Assembly: GCA_033558025.1 (NCBI GenBank)
Contig: JAUCEF010000006.1
Coordinates: 1,550,001-1,614,000, forward strand
Direction of reading: 5' to 3'
Length of the DNA: 64,000 nucleotides
From: Phytophthora sp. 'mugwort'
Lineage: Eukaryota > Oomycota > Peronosporomycetes > Peronosporales > Peronosporaceae
This document shows, in pieces, positions 1-9,639 of this stretch. The stretch's first letter is position 1, and each line of letters opens with the position of its first letter. Below the pieces are notes generated by a model that saw only the letters and a program-made list of their open reading frames with translations, was not told the origin of the DNA and ran no database searches. A program made the translations under genes and the position numbers.

Positions 1-560
1 AAAACCCTAACCGTGACGTGGGACAGTGGACATGCGTTCATAATGGAGAATACTTTAATAGTATGGGTGAGGCAGGTTCTACCAAGTATGGGATCGGAAA
101 ATACAATAATACACAATACCAAGGAACATACGTGGAATAAGGTGTATGCTCTGGTTGTACTGTCGTCAAAAGAATAAGATGAATTTACCCTTTTCTAGGT
201 AGATTTAAGGACATCAACTTTGAATAAAATCAGTTTTTCTCTTATACGATTAATATAATGACGACGTTCAAAAGTTAGAGTTTTATCGACAATCCCTGAG
301 TCAAGCTCAAGAGAGCATTCAAGACCAGTACTCTATCATTGAGTAAAGACGAGTTGAATGGTGGTGATGCTACACTCTACCTCACCCTGAATACGATACT
401 GTCTTCGAGATCGTAAATCTGGTTAGGGAACGCGGTTAGCTATCACTAAAAAAGAGACCGGCTGTCCGTTCAATCACATGCAAGGTGGTATGCACGGAGC
501 CAGCATTTGGGGCAAATTTGGGGTGGGGTAAAGACAGATTATAAATTCGTTATGACATAG
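1..560. other. AT-rich leading stretch, no intact gene
   Basis: No open frame of useful length is visible on either strand. Short translated stretches on the plus strand (around 30-150) have no stops for about 35 codons but match nothing I recognise. The base composition resembles the virus-like element that resumes after 3.4 kb, so this may be its decayed outer part. The first bases (aaaaccctaa) look telomere-like only by chance, since they are not repeated. Confidence 0.4.
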
Positions 561-707
561 GAAATATCTCGATTTGCTGATGCCGCTGTACCTACCCTGG
601 CTACGTATGCAGGTCAACCAACTGCTGCCATCCAAGCCAGAGCTGCTATCCGTTCTATGACGGGAATAAGAATTTATGATTCTGATGTATGGACGGGAGA
701 CGACTGA
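561..707 (+). pseudogene. Fragment of an unidentified protein, possibly viral
   Basis: A 48-codon plus-strand frame entered from an upstream stop and closed by TGA at 705-707. It reads as a clean, alanine- and threonine-rich segment beginning EISRFADAAVPTLATYAG and ending near YDSDVWTGDD. There is no ATG at its beginning, so it is the tail of a longer, broken gene. It is followed at 728-750 by a GC-rich hairpin of the type found inside the virus-like element at 3.4-12 kb, which suggests it belongs to that element and was cut off by the MULE insertion at 0.9-2.7 kb. That link is inference; I do not recognise the family. Confidence 0.35.
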
Positions 708-916
708 CCATGTCTGATATTAACTAGTCGAGCGCCGCTCGCTTTGCGGGCGGTGTGTATTTGTTGACGCCGATTAAAACGTCCCTAATACTGCTCTAAA
801 GTTCTAAAATATATTTCAAAAATACAGACTCTTTAGCGAGTTTGACCTAAAAAATGTTTTAAAGTACGAAACAGGGAATCAGTTTCTAATAATGAATTCA
901 AGTCATTGCCTTAACA

Positions 917-2746
917 GTGCGTAGCCAGCCATTTGCAAGTTTAGGTTTTTGCTTTAACACTACCTGTCGCATTCACATGTTACAATGCACTACGACAGCC
1001 ACAGTTTCTACTGTCAGCGAAAGATTGCGCAGACCGGCACTTCCTACTACATCTGCTCTCGCTACCGTGCAGGCTACAGGGCCCGCCTCGTCGTCCGCGA
1101 CGACATTGTGAAGTCACGCAACGACCACATGTGCGACAACGATGTAGATAAAGCCTCAGCCGTCACTGACGTACGTCGCGAGATGAGGACAGCACCGCAG
1201 GAAGCCGGTCTCTCTAATCTGTCGTTGCCTCCAAGTATGGTGTGGGAGCAAGTAGTGGCTTCGCTTCGTGAAGCCCATCCAGCAGAGAATAAAATATAAT
1301 AGCAAAACCAAAACAAACAATATGTTTTACAAATCTAAAACAAATTCAATTATATGTTGTAAAATAACTTTAAGTTTTTTTAGTTTTTTAGAAAAACAAT
1401 TTGATTTTTTTTAAATTTAACTAAATTGCGCAAACTCACTTTTCATGTTAAGAACTTTAATTGATTTATTAAGTATTTTTTTAAAAAAATAATTATTCTG
1501 TTTATAAGATAGATAATTCACGTGTTACTCACCCGTTCGCAATGTTTTAATAACGGTCAGCTTGCATGTGTCCCGATAGCATTTGTTTTGAGCCATGATC
1601 AAACACTATTTATGTTTTATATTAATTATTTGATATTAATTTTTAAATTGCAAATATTTTAAAAACGTTCCCTAGACTACCCAGCATCTCCATCATCAAG
1701 TACGCTAGGGTACAAACCACTGGGTGTGACGCTTCCGTGCAATCGAGAGCGTGCCGACAAGAAACGTGTCAGAAGCTGACCCTCGACCATTTCTCCAGTT
1801 CAGTGCGGTGCACACTATCGGATGTGGATCACACAGGTATTTTGGATTTGATCATCCAGATCTCGTAAGGCTGCTTCGCTACCCAAGCTCGTCCATCTTC
1901 ATCGACGCTCGAGATGGTTCCTCGCCCCTTCACGCAGTGCTTTATCGTGATGACCAAGGACCCCGGAGTGGAAATTTACGTGCCCGCCATGTACGTTTTA
2001 ATGAATTCAAAGCAGCAGGATGCGTATTGGAACGCTCTCAGCTACGTAATTATCCATACAGGACGTCTGCTAGAGCCTGCAACAGTCACTTGTGACTTTG
2101 AAAGGGGCCTAATGAACGCCATCACGGAGCAGATCCGCTGGTCAAGATTATGGGGTGCTTGTTTCATTGGAAGCATGCAGTTCGACGGCAGTTGGTCGAG
2201 CTACGGATTCCAGTTTCGCAGATCTCTGCAGCCCTCCGCCCAGGTGTCATTGACGTGCTGACTATTATCCCGGTGGACCAAATTTCTGACAAGGTACCCG
2301 TTATTATTGTACCCATTTAGTTTTGTTCTGGTATGTGGGTTCTAATTTGTGTTTGGCTATTTTAGGGAATCAGATTCGTCCGGAGCAAGATTAGCGAGAC
2401 GAGTAACAAGACCAAGTGGGACAGCTTCTAACGGTACTTCCGCAAGACCTGGATGTCAACGTACGGAGCAGACTTATGGAACTTTCACAGCATGGCTGCG
2501 GCAAATTATTGACAGCACAATCGCACGAACAACCCGCAAGAAACCTACAACAGAGATTTTGGCGACAAATTTACTGTCAAGCATCCTAGTCTGCTCGCAT
2601 TTGTTGAGACAGCGAAGGCAGAGGCTCGTCGTTTCTTGCAGCTGATCGACGACGCCAAGCATCACCGTCGCGAGCCACCACCGCATCTGCAGCTCATCGA
2701 GCCTCGCATCCCCGACGACTTTTTCGCGTTCGAGTGATAGATCACG
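917..2746 (+). mobile_element. Degenerate Mutator-like (MULE) transposase
   Basis: Remains of a MULE transposase gene in at least three frames. The first part (985-1299) has an FLYWCH-like look: Tyr/Cys/His-spaced residues (HSFYCQRK, SYYICSRYRAG) followed by an acidic linker. After an AT-rich gap (1300-1700) the catalytic domain resumes at 1751. It includes SSIFIDARDGSS, an F.V.tkD.. strand, and the block TVTCDFERGLMNAITEQI at about 2085-2140, which resembles the strand-helix around the second catalytic aspartate of MULE transposases. A following piece near 2160 resembles the C-x-F-H region but is altered. Frameshifts and stops throughout make it non-functional. The C-terminal DDFFAFE-like end is near 2736. 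No terminal inverted repeats could be assigned. Confidence 0.6.
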
Positions 2747-2929
2747 CGAAGGGAATTGTTAGTTCGTTCTAATTGCTCTAACGTTTCTCATTTTGTTTTA
2801 ATCCCCCGGTGTGCTCTATACGAAATCCGCTCAGATCTAAGAACAGCTCTAATAACTGTAACTTTCATCTGTACCTTAAGGATTTTTAGTGCATTTAGAA
2901 TACTTTCTAGGGACGTTTTTAGCCCCTAT

Positions 2930-3400
2930 TTGTTGGGTCCCCACCCGTTTCGCTCGCTCAAAAGCTCGCTCCAATACTGAGAAAGCTACATATACTTCGC
3001 TCAGGTAGTGAATGCCTCCTCTCCCCTCGCCGAGGCTCGCTGCACTACTCGCCGTTTTAGGATACAAAGTGAGGTATCAAAGCTTTCGGCTTCGGTATCT
3101 CTGGTCCCGCTATACACGAAAAGGTTAATGGCGGCGCCGCCTTCGCTTCGCTTGGCAGCAAAAAATGAGTTTCAGCCAATGGGAGGCTGCCTTCGCTGCG
3201 CTCGGCGGCGAATTTTGAACAATCGCAGAACGACTAAACCGGTACGCAAGTGTGACGGACCGACGGACGGGAACCTCTGTTTTATGGTGTTAAATATTGG
3301 AGCGAACGTGATCTCGCTTACTCGAAGCGCAAGGGTATACTTACAGATGCTGGAGAAAGTACTTCCTTTCCTCGGCAACCCAGCCTCAGCACGAATATTA
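2930..3400. repeat. GC-skewed interspersed repeat with small hairpins (copy 1)
   Basis: No gene. The stretch is built from short phrases such as cccgtttcgctcg, cttcgcttcgctt and ccttcgctgcgctcggc. Several of these fold into small stems with a TTCG-type loop (for example gctgcc...ggcggc around 3186-3210). The part 2940-3010 has a related copy in the same orientation at 63880-63980, sharing cccgtttcgctcg, then ctactNagaaa-gctac, then a ttcgct-c-ggtag ending. The function is unknown. It may be part of a larger interspersed element. Confidence 0.5.
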
Positions 3401-3420
3401 TAATAAAGTCGCTACATGGT

Positions 3421-3522
3421 GAAGTCCGTCGTCATTATGGAATAGACGTTGTTATACCAAAGAGCAAGATGATTGCAAAAGGTTCGCAAGAAGCTCGTGA
3501 TCACATGGCCAAGATTCGCTAG
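3421..3522 (+). pseudogene. Small basic protein tail with a KGSxEA motif
   Basis: A 33-codon open stretch without its own start, ending at TAG 3520-3522. It contains HYGIDVVIPKSKMIAKGSQE followed by an arginine- and lysine-rich end. A 'KGS-x-EA-x-x-HMA-x-x-R' ending of this kind is common at the ends of small basic viral or DNA-binding proteins, but I cannot name a family. It sits immediately downstream of the penton-like gene and points toward it. The beginning is lost in the repeat at 2.9-3.4 kb. Confidence 0.35.
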
Positions 3523-3561
3523 ATGAAGAAGACAGGGGGATATTTAGAAAAAATGCATCAA

Positions 3562-4426
3562 TTATGTTTTTGATCGTAGCAAGAGCATGATTAAAATGAA
3601 ATATCTCGGAATTTCACTTTCTGGTCTATTTGGTTATATATACTAATTGTGATAGTCGATCACGAGCCATTATCGCAATTCATCCACGCATACTGGAATG
3701 GTTTATAGCTGGTGAACTGGTCAATACTGGCGTCGCCTCTATCGAAAGTGCTTAGGATATCATCAGAAGCAACATACTCATTTTTGATCAGATCACAGCG
3801 AACTATGTATGAGTTCATTGGGTGTATTTGTGGAACTATATTAAATACGTGGGCGCTGGCAACTGTCGCTGGGGTAGCCGGACAGGTGGCTGCAGTCAGA
3901 CCAACTACCGAACCAAAAGCAGCATTATTGACGATCAAACGAGGAACGCGGGTGGTAGTAGGCAATCCAGTACCTCCATCTCAATATAGACCAGTAGCAG
4001 ATCTCGTGTATCCAAGTGGAAGACTCGAAGGAGTTGGAGAGAAATCGAGCTGACATGCGTAATACACACTATTCTCACTAACCTTGATAAAGAAAACGTT
4101 ATTTTCAGAACCATCGATTGAATATGCTCCTGTATTAACGGTACTTGTCTGAATACTTCGGTTAATGTCATCATGACCATATTAGCCCATGTCGAAATGT
4201 AATACTGAGTGTAGAAGTGGTTGCGGCCGTCGGAACTTCGAGTTGGATGGTCGTATTCTGGACTTGGATAGAATCGATGTTATAATTGCTATTAAAGAGG
4301 TCAATCGATTGGATCGCACAAACAACTTCACGTAAGTCAGCCGCCGATCCTGGAAGCGGATATTTCCACGACAAGTTGTATCCGTTTTCTACGAGAGTCG
4401 CTATCGATTTTCAAGAAGCTCGCCAT
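3562..4426 (-). pseudogene. Penton-like minor capsid protein, frameshifted
   Basis: Minus-strand remnant starting at ATG 4426 (MASFLKIDSDSRRKR) and ending at TAA 3562. The reading frame changes soon after the start, near 4165 and again near 3580, and there are in-frame stops near 3985 and 3655. The middle has a beta-rich, Thr/Val/Ser-rich composition. The C-terminal third has the layout of Polinton/virophage penton proteins: a strand with NSYIVRCDLIKNEY, then a short loop, FQYAWMNCDNGS, and finally a conserved-looking FRDIS strand followed by a hydrophobic LIMLLLRSK end. The capsid-vertex role is inferred from this pattern and from the ATPase lying just upstream on the same strand (gap 37 bp). 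It is not intact. Confidence 0.5.
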
Positions 4427-4463
4427 GTTGAAGTATATAATTATAGTCAAGTATAGATGATAT

Positions 4464-5209
4464 TTATTCATATTTTTTAGTCTCGACTGGTTTATCGAAG
4501 TTGTACCTGACTTGTCCGTTTACAGAATCGATGAACAACGTCTGACCATTTCGTTCAGTTGCCTTGTAACAATCATAGTCGATTGAGCGATCACTAACGC
4601 CTTTGATATTTAAATCCTTTACAACCATTTGCAAATCTCGCTTCGAATTGGCCTTTATAATTACTACATACTCAGAATGTAACCTAATCATCTTATCGGT
4701 TGCAAAATAGCTGTGACTCAGAAATATACACTTCAAGCTATTAAGGTTAAAGCTTGAAGTGTCTTCCACTTGTGAATAGTGGGAACATATATTCTTCTGG
4801 AGTAGTTTGTGTAGTCGTCTATGATAGCAAGCTCAGGTTTGTTAGAGCACATGGGTGTATGACGGACTTAATCAACTTCCGGGGGTGTATCTGGGTCAGC
4901 AAAAGTAATGAAATCTTCAAGCTTGTCGCGAAGGTACTCATACAATACTTGGTGGGAGTTACGAGCAATAATCGTTAAAGAGCGAATACGTGGAGAGAAT
5001 GCTTGAGAATGACATACATAGATTTTTCTTCCCCCCACTGAATGAGGGACCAAGGATAACCAGTCTAGTAGCTTCTTAACGTCAAGCGCACGAGTGCCAC
5101 CTTTGCCGGCAGACTTGAATTTTTTCGGCAACGAAGCACCAAAATCTGGAATAGCGCTCATGGTGTCTCTTTTAATCGATGGATCTACAGGTTGAGATAA
5201 AACAAACAT
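4464..5209 (-). pseudogene. FtsK/HerA-type genome packaging ATPase, broken
   Basis: Two minus-strand blocks. The first (5161-4868, from MSAIPDFG) holds RKIYVCHSQAF, then HQVLYEYLRDKLEDFITF and DPDTPPEVD, the segment that follows the P-loop in this family. The expected GxxGxGKT Walker A is not visible; it would lie where SVGGRK is read. Between the blocks a hydrophobic strand ending in DDY (near 4830-4800, other frame) fits Walker B. The second block (4769-4464) contains CIFLSHSYFATDKMIRL and VVIIKANSKRDLQMVVKD, the sensor/arginine-finger region of packaging ATPases of virophages, Polintons and large DNA viruses. Family membership is well supported by the C-terminal block. The gene cannot be functional as written. 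Confidence 0.65.
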
Positions 5210-5359
5210 GAGTTCTGGTTTCTTGTACCCTCAGCCAATATTTACATCACCGATCTACAATCCTGCATTCTATCTTTCGTCGGATGCCAGTGGATAACTG
5301 ACCTACGAGTATGCGCTGACTCTTTTCTCAATAGAAATGATTATCGCTTGACATATATT

Positions 5360-6897
5360 TCAGGTACGCCAGGAACAGCAACACAAGGTGTAGCCCTCGT
5401 ACCGGGTAGAAGCAAAGATGTTGGTGGTATTGAGGCACTATGTTGTAGCAGTATAACTGCCAATGGCTCCATCATCTGCACCTGATTACGTCATGGACAT
5501 CAACTCCAGGTACAGCCGCTAGTGAAAACGACCTGATAGTGGACGGCTCAGGCGCTATTGCTACTATCTGCTCGCTCACTGCTACCAACATTTACGGGAG
5601 CATCAAACGGCAGCTCAGCCATCAAATTACATCTGTCGGTACCCTCTCATCGCTGACGCTGGCGATAGCTGGAACAGGCTTACAGATACCATCGTTGAAG
5701 TTTTGGGATGGCGTACTGGCTTAACTACATTTATCCAGGCGTACTACCTCAGCATAACAGAGGCGTTGCTAATAGTTCTAGGGCTCAATTCAACGAAAGA
5801 CTTATCAGGTAATTCATTATCGGCTGCGCCGTCAATGGTACTACGAATACTTCTGGCACGATTGGCGACTTCGGATCGCTTCGAATCGATTATACGACAG
5901 TGATATCATCAATTCGCAATATTTCAAATATTGGTACGATATCTGCTACATAGCTTACAGGTACGCTCCAGACTGTACCTTAGCCTAATATTACGAGTGT
6001 TGGTACGCTGGCTTCTCGAAGCGTATCTGGCAACGTAACTTCGAGTGGGATGCTCAATGGATTCTTGGGGTACGGCAGCCAATCTTATATTACATCGGTA
6101 GGAGCTCTTACGACCTCGGCATAAATTCATTGCCGTCGACTGAGTATTTTTACATTAATGGGTCAGGGTTTGACTATCTTGATGGACCTTACACACGCAT
6201 GGCTCGTTTTGTGGGTCTTACGCGACGCCGGTGGAATTTCAAATAGAGATTCATAATGGAGCTACTACAACCTCAACGAACGCTGCATGGATTGGAACGA
6301 AGACTAACAATCGATTCGGAGTTAATGGCGGCACCGCAATGATATCGACGGCAGGTGGAAGAGTCGGAATCGGATCAACTTCTTCCAATGACCATCTTCA
6401 AGCCCTGGCGTAGTCTTTTTCTCATTTGCGACGGGTAGTGGTACTGTTTATAGACTGCGAACGGACAGTGGTATTACTGAGAGTACTCTGGGTCCTATTG
6501 GCTATTCGGTCAGTGCTGTATTTGGTAGATACATCGCCTGTACAGCAATGGCAATGACAAGTCATCGAAGAATTAAAAATAATATTCAAAAAACAATTGC
6601 ACCTCTTGATCGTATCAAACGATTCTATGACAGTGTTGATGTATGTCGTACACGAAGAATCGTCAAGGACAGGAGGTCGGGCTCATCGCTCAAGATCTTG
6701 TTTCAGCTCATCTGACTGGTTTGGTATCGGATTTCTATTGAAACGATATCGGGGGGAGGGAGAGGACGCTTCACTAGTGCCAGCCAAGCAGCAGCTCAAT
6801 ATCGATTGTAGTCGTATAGCTACATACAATATGAAGATGATTCAGTATTTACTTAGAGAGATTGAGAATTTGCGGGCGATAATAAAGATAAGCTTAG
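5360..6897 (+). pseudogene. Fibre-like protein with C-terminal S74 intramolecular chaperone
   Basis: Plus-strand gene broken by several stops and frame changes. The early part has the repeating ITSVGTLxSxxVSGNVTSxG pattern (about 5600-6110) of trimeric phage and large-virus fibre shafts. Around 6310-6410 a GGRVGIGSTSSN element follows, which often precedes the chaperone. From 6480 there is RLRTDSGITESTLG, then TSHRRIKNNI with the serine and the lysine five residues later that form the self-cleavage dyad in S74 endosialidase-type proteins. A VGLIAQDL-like element (near 6680) and a terminal helix (QYLLREIENLRAII) complete the domain. The normal role is to drive trimer folding of a fibre and then cut itself off. 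Being next to penton and ATPase remnants fits a virion attachment protein. Confidence 0.6.
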
Positions 6898-6909
6898 TGT
6901 CTTTGACAA

Positions 6910-7199
6910 TGGTAAGAACCGACGAGGTCTATACTACAAACGCGATGATTGCAAATGCACAACTGACTGGTTCAGTAATCAATTTCTTTGGAGCTAATAT
7001 AATCATGAGTTGCGGACATAGTAAAGACCTCAGAGCTAACCTGACTACCGATGAACCAAGTCCAATCATTGGTTCGACTTTATTGAAAGCTGATCAAATC
7101 ATAGTTTTAGGTGATGGCAGGCTATATGCCGCCCGGGAGGGGCTCCGCCCGCTCTCTAGCGTGTTCTCCCCACGCAGAGTCCTGATGGGGAATCTGTAA
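6910..7199 (+). pseudogene. Second fibre-like or surface protein fragment
   Basis: A continuous plus-strand frame from an internal ATG (MVRTDEVYTTNAMIANAQ) to TAA at 7197-7199, directly after the fibre's chaperone domain. It is rich in short beta segments of the type INFFGANIIMSC and STLLKADQIIVLGDG. A GC-rich hairpin is embedded at about 7130-7160 (cgggaggggctccgcccg) and is translated as the sequence YAAREGLRP. It may be a separate small fibre/head protein or a duplicated fibre piece. No family is recognised. Confidence 0.35.
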
Positions 7200-7497
7200 T
7201 ACTTGAGATTAATATTAGTGATAAAGATTTACGTATATTACCGTTGGTAAGGGGCGCAACCATTGCCGACAAGTCGAACAGCACCGCTGTCTGGTGGATA
7301 CGAAATTAAACTCACGAGAAATGGAATAAGTTAGATGGCAAACGTTTTTACAGTTTTATATTTTTCTTTGGTTGGTAAGTCCACACTCCCCCACCTTGAG
7401 TATGAGTCGATGCATTCACCTTCTTGTTAGTTTGTCTAAATCTGTCGCCCAAACAGCTGCTTGTGCCTTCTGAGGTCGATCATGAATGCATTATGGC

Positions 7498-7990
7498 TTA
7501 GGTCAACAACGCGTTAAGCTCGATATTGTCTCCATAAGTACCACCTGATCTGGAAATAATGCGCGGATTGAAAAAAAACATGATCTCTAAGTATAGCAGG
7601 CGAACGAAAATATCTCTAAATTCGTTATCACTGATAGTTTCATTGCTGTACATATCTACAGTAAGAGGCTTTAGCTGTTTTATGATGCTTGGAGCGTCAT
7701 TGCCTAATTCAAACTCTCCTTTAAGCTTATCATACTCGGCTACGAGAGTCTGAAGCGGGTTCTCGAGCTTATCGTGGAAATTATACTGGAGATGGGCGAT
7801 GGCAAGGATCGCCTTGTACAATTTTTGCTGTCGATGCTGAGATTATCGTAAGCAGCTAGATAGATATGTTGCTTGTATACGAGGACTTGGTCATAGCTTG
7901 AGATTATCACTGATCTAACATTTAGGACCACATTTTTGACGATTAGGCTACCACTTCGAGTGGCTTAGCATCTAGAACAGGCAAATGAAT
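7498..7990 (-). pseudogene. Uncharacterised viral-type gene, one frameshift
   Basis: The minus strand reads as one protein if a frame change near 7825 is allowed. The first part (7931-7830) gives VRSVIISSYDQVLVYKQHI; the second (7821-7498) gives YKAILAIAHLQYNFHDKLEN and continues to TAA with helix-rich sequence. Both parts have matched composition (Leu, Ile, Asn and Asp rich) and the second ends cleanly at 7498. The piece just upstream (7990-7950, PVLDAKPLEVVA) may be the tail of the next gene or the start of this one. No domain recognised. Position in a minus-strand run of small genes suggests a late structural or accessory gene. Confidence 0.35.
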
Positions 7991-7997
7991 GTACTTG

Positions 7998-8330
7998 CTA
8001 CCAAGATGGCGATGCGCATGCAGACGGGGTAGGTAAGCCCTGAATATCGTTCAAGTTGTAGGTCCTACCGCGTCTGACTACTCCATCCAGTGAAGTTACA
8101 CCAGCGCCTCTTAGCCCGCGACCTACAATTCGGCCTTTCTTTATCCCATCAGCTGCTCGTTCATCCAACTCATGTCCCATTTTATGATACTTCTTTGCAT
8201 TAACGGTATAAACCATCTTAGTAGCGCTTACTGCTGCTTTAGCGGCTCGAAACGCCGATCTTATTGCTTTCAATCCTGATTTGGTGCGCTGAGAACTAGA
8301 ACCTCTCGGCGGTTTTGGGGGGTTTGCCAT
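7998..8330 (-). CDS. Small basic protein of the virus-like element
   Basis: Open minus-strand frame of 110 codons from ATG 8330 to TGA 7998. The N-terminal half is strongly basic and alanine-rich (SGLKAIRSAFRAAKAAVSAT), followed by KKYHKMGHELDERAADGIKK and a glycine/arginine-rich RIVGRGLRGAG segment. The last dozen residues (PSACASPSW) look unlike the rest, and another frame continues with a more natural LPVLDAKPLEVVA ending, so a frameshift near 8030 is likely. Such small basic proteins in DNA viruses are often core or minor capsid components, but I cannot assign a family. Its ATG directly follows the stop codon of the 31-codon frame upstream. Confidence 0.4.
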   Translation of the reverse strand: MANPPKPPRGSSSQRTKSGLKAIRSAFRAAKAAVSATKMVYTVNAKKYHKMGHELDERAADGIKKGRIVGRGLRGAGVTSLDGVVRRGRTYNLNDIQGLPTPSACASPSW

Positions 8331-8426
8331 CTATTTCTGGACTATTTCGAGATGTTTCTCAGCCTTACCATACTCCTGGTAAGCCCTTTCAGCATCAGTC
8401 ATTGAGCTTTTGTAAAAGGTCGTCAT
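8331..8426 (-). CDS. 31-aa ORF abutting the next gene
   Basis: ATG at 8426-8424, TAG at 8333-8331, encoding MTTFYKSSMTDAERAYQEYG plus a short helical tail. The stop codon is directly followed by the ATG of the 7998-8330 gene with no spacer, an arrangement typical of compact viral genomes and unusual for oomycete nuclear genes. It could instead be the remnant of a longer gene. Function unknown. Confidence 0.3.
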   Translation of the reverse strand: MTTFYKSSMTDAERAYQEYGKAEKHLEIVQK

Positions 8427-8451
8427 GATCATATGGCTCAGCACTTTGCAC

Positions 8452-8700
8452 TTATATATCAGATGCGTTGCTAAAGATGACTTCACGAATAATCTTGAAA
8501 TTGGCATTTACAATATCAATAATGTTCAGTTCTTCTTTGGTTGCTGGAGCATTACTCACAGCCTGATGTACATCTTCTAACTCATTTATTAGTAGATTGA
8601 ACGTATCCATCCATCGAATAGTCTTCATCACATCAGTCAAAGCTTGTCCGTAAATAATTCTACTGTCATTATTTCTGATTTTTAGAGTATGATCGCGCAT
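8452..8700 (-). CDS. Uncharacterised 82-aa helical protein
   Basis: Intact minus-strand frame from ATG 8700 to TGA 8452. The sequence is mainly helical, opening MRDHTLKIRNNDSRIIYGQA and ending with an Ile/Val-rich helix (IVNANFKIIREVIFSNASDI). It lies 25 bp upstream of the 31-codon frame on the same strand, so 8700-7998 forms a tight unidirectional run of three genes. No family recognised. The absence of stops here, in contrast to neighbouring genes, may mean it is young or simply short. Confidence 0.35.
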   Translation of the reverse strand: MRDHTLKIRNNDSRIIYGQALTDVMKTIRWMDTFNLLINELEDVHQAVSNAPATKEELNIIDIVNANFKIIREVIFSNASDI

Positions 8701-8772
8701 TGGGGCACCGAAATAATAGGTTGGGTGCGTTTAACACCATTTCTAGGATCTACAACAGGTCGTATTTACCTA

Positions 8773-9002
8773 CCCGACAGTGAAGCTCAGAAAATGCTGT
8801 ACGGGTATTATCATAAGATTCTTGATGAGAAGGTTATGATTCTAGCTCCCCAGATTCTTGATGAGAAGGTTATGATTCTAGCTCCCCAGATTCTTGATGA
8901 GAAGGTTATGATTCTAGCGCCCCAGCTAGAATCATAACCTTCTCACCAATAATTTTATGATAATACTCGTACAGCATTTTCTTAGCTTCACTGTCGGGGA
9001 TA
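8773..9002. repeat. Fold-back inverted repeat with three 36-bp tandem units
   Basis: Left arm 8773-8850 and right arm about 8923-9002 are reverse complements, differing at only a handful of positions. At the inner end of the left arm a 36-bp unit (gattcttgatgagaaggtta...) is repeated three times (8817, 8853, 8889), in frame as the 12-residue ILDEKVMILAPQ. The right arm, read on the minus strand, encodes a homologous PDSEAKKMLYEYYHKII, which suggests the right arm is the original gene and the left arm an inverted copy. The single strand could form a long hairpin. Confidence 0.8.
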
Positions 9003-9101
9003 GATAAATTCTGATCCAAGTCTTCGTCTATGCCACATTTAACACCATGTCATGTCTCGCCATCATCAGCAGTAGCTTCATATGATTTAACAACCCCTTC
9101 A

Positions 9102-9415
9102 TCATGCACTTTTCCCACCATACAGAGTTCTAAACCCATTGCTCTTCACCATTTCCAAAAAAAAGGCTCTGGGTGTTGATTGCCAATCAACCTTGTTGTC
9201 TGATGCTGGATGTTTCAAATTTGATTCTTTCCCATACATATCGATACATCCTTTTTTTTTAACCAAAGAATTGTTTGAGGTTGTTTCAGTCAGATTTTTA
9301 TCCGTCTCTTTATAAATTGGCACAACACTCTGTATCAGGCCATTAGATATTTTGATATTCCATGTTTTTTGCTCCCGCCAATCCAATGAATAATCATAAG
9401 CAACTGGAACCGGCT
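9102..9415 (-). pseudogene. Uncharacterised gene fragment of the virus-like element
   Basis: Open minus-strand frame of about 105 codons ending at TAG 9102. It runs in-frame above the first ATG (9386, MDWREQKTWNIKISNGLIQS) with TQPVPVAYDYSL before it, so the true start is probably further upstream and lost. The sequence is Lys/Asn/Thr-rich and hydrophilic (QSVVPIYKETDKNLTETTSN). It continues in broken form into the right arm of the fold-back repeat. No recognised domain. Confidence 0.35.
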
Positions 9416-9639
9416 GTGTTCATTGTCAGCTGTCGTCAACGTTGATTTCTTACCGAAGTGAATGTCAGGTAGTCTATTTATTAAGGATAACATCGAGCTC
9501 CTCTAATTCCTCGCCAGCTCACTTACTTTTATTTAAACGCGTGAGTGGTCGCGCCCGAATTTTCTCATCACGCATGACTCAAACTTCATCGATTGAGTTG
9601 CTTTCACCCTCATACAATATCTTTCTGAGTCTTTCTTCA

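Noticed and set aside
1..10. aaaaccctaa as a telomere repeat
   Set aside because: Present once only, with no tandem array, and a single ttagggttag-like phrase near 18778 is equally isolated.
8817..8924. 36-bp units as a CRISPR array
   Set aside because: The units are directly adjacent with no spacers and are in frame inside a coding-like sequence.
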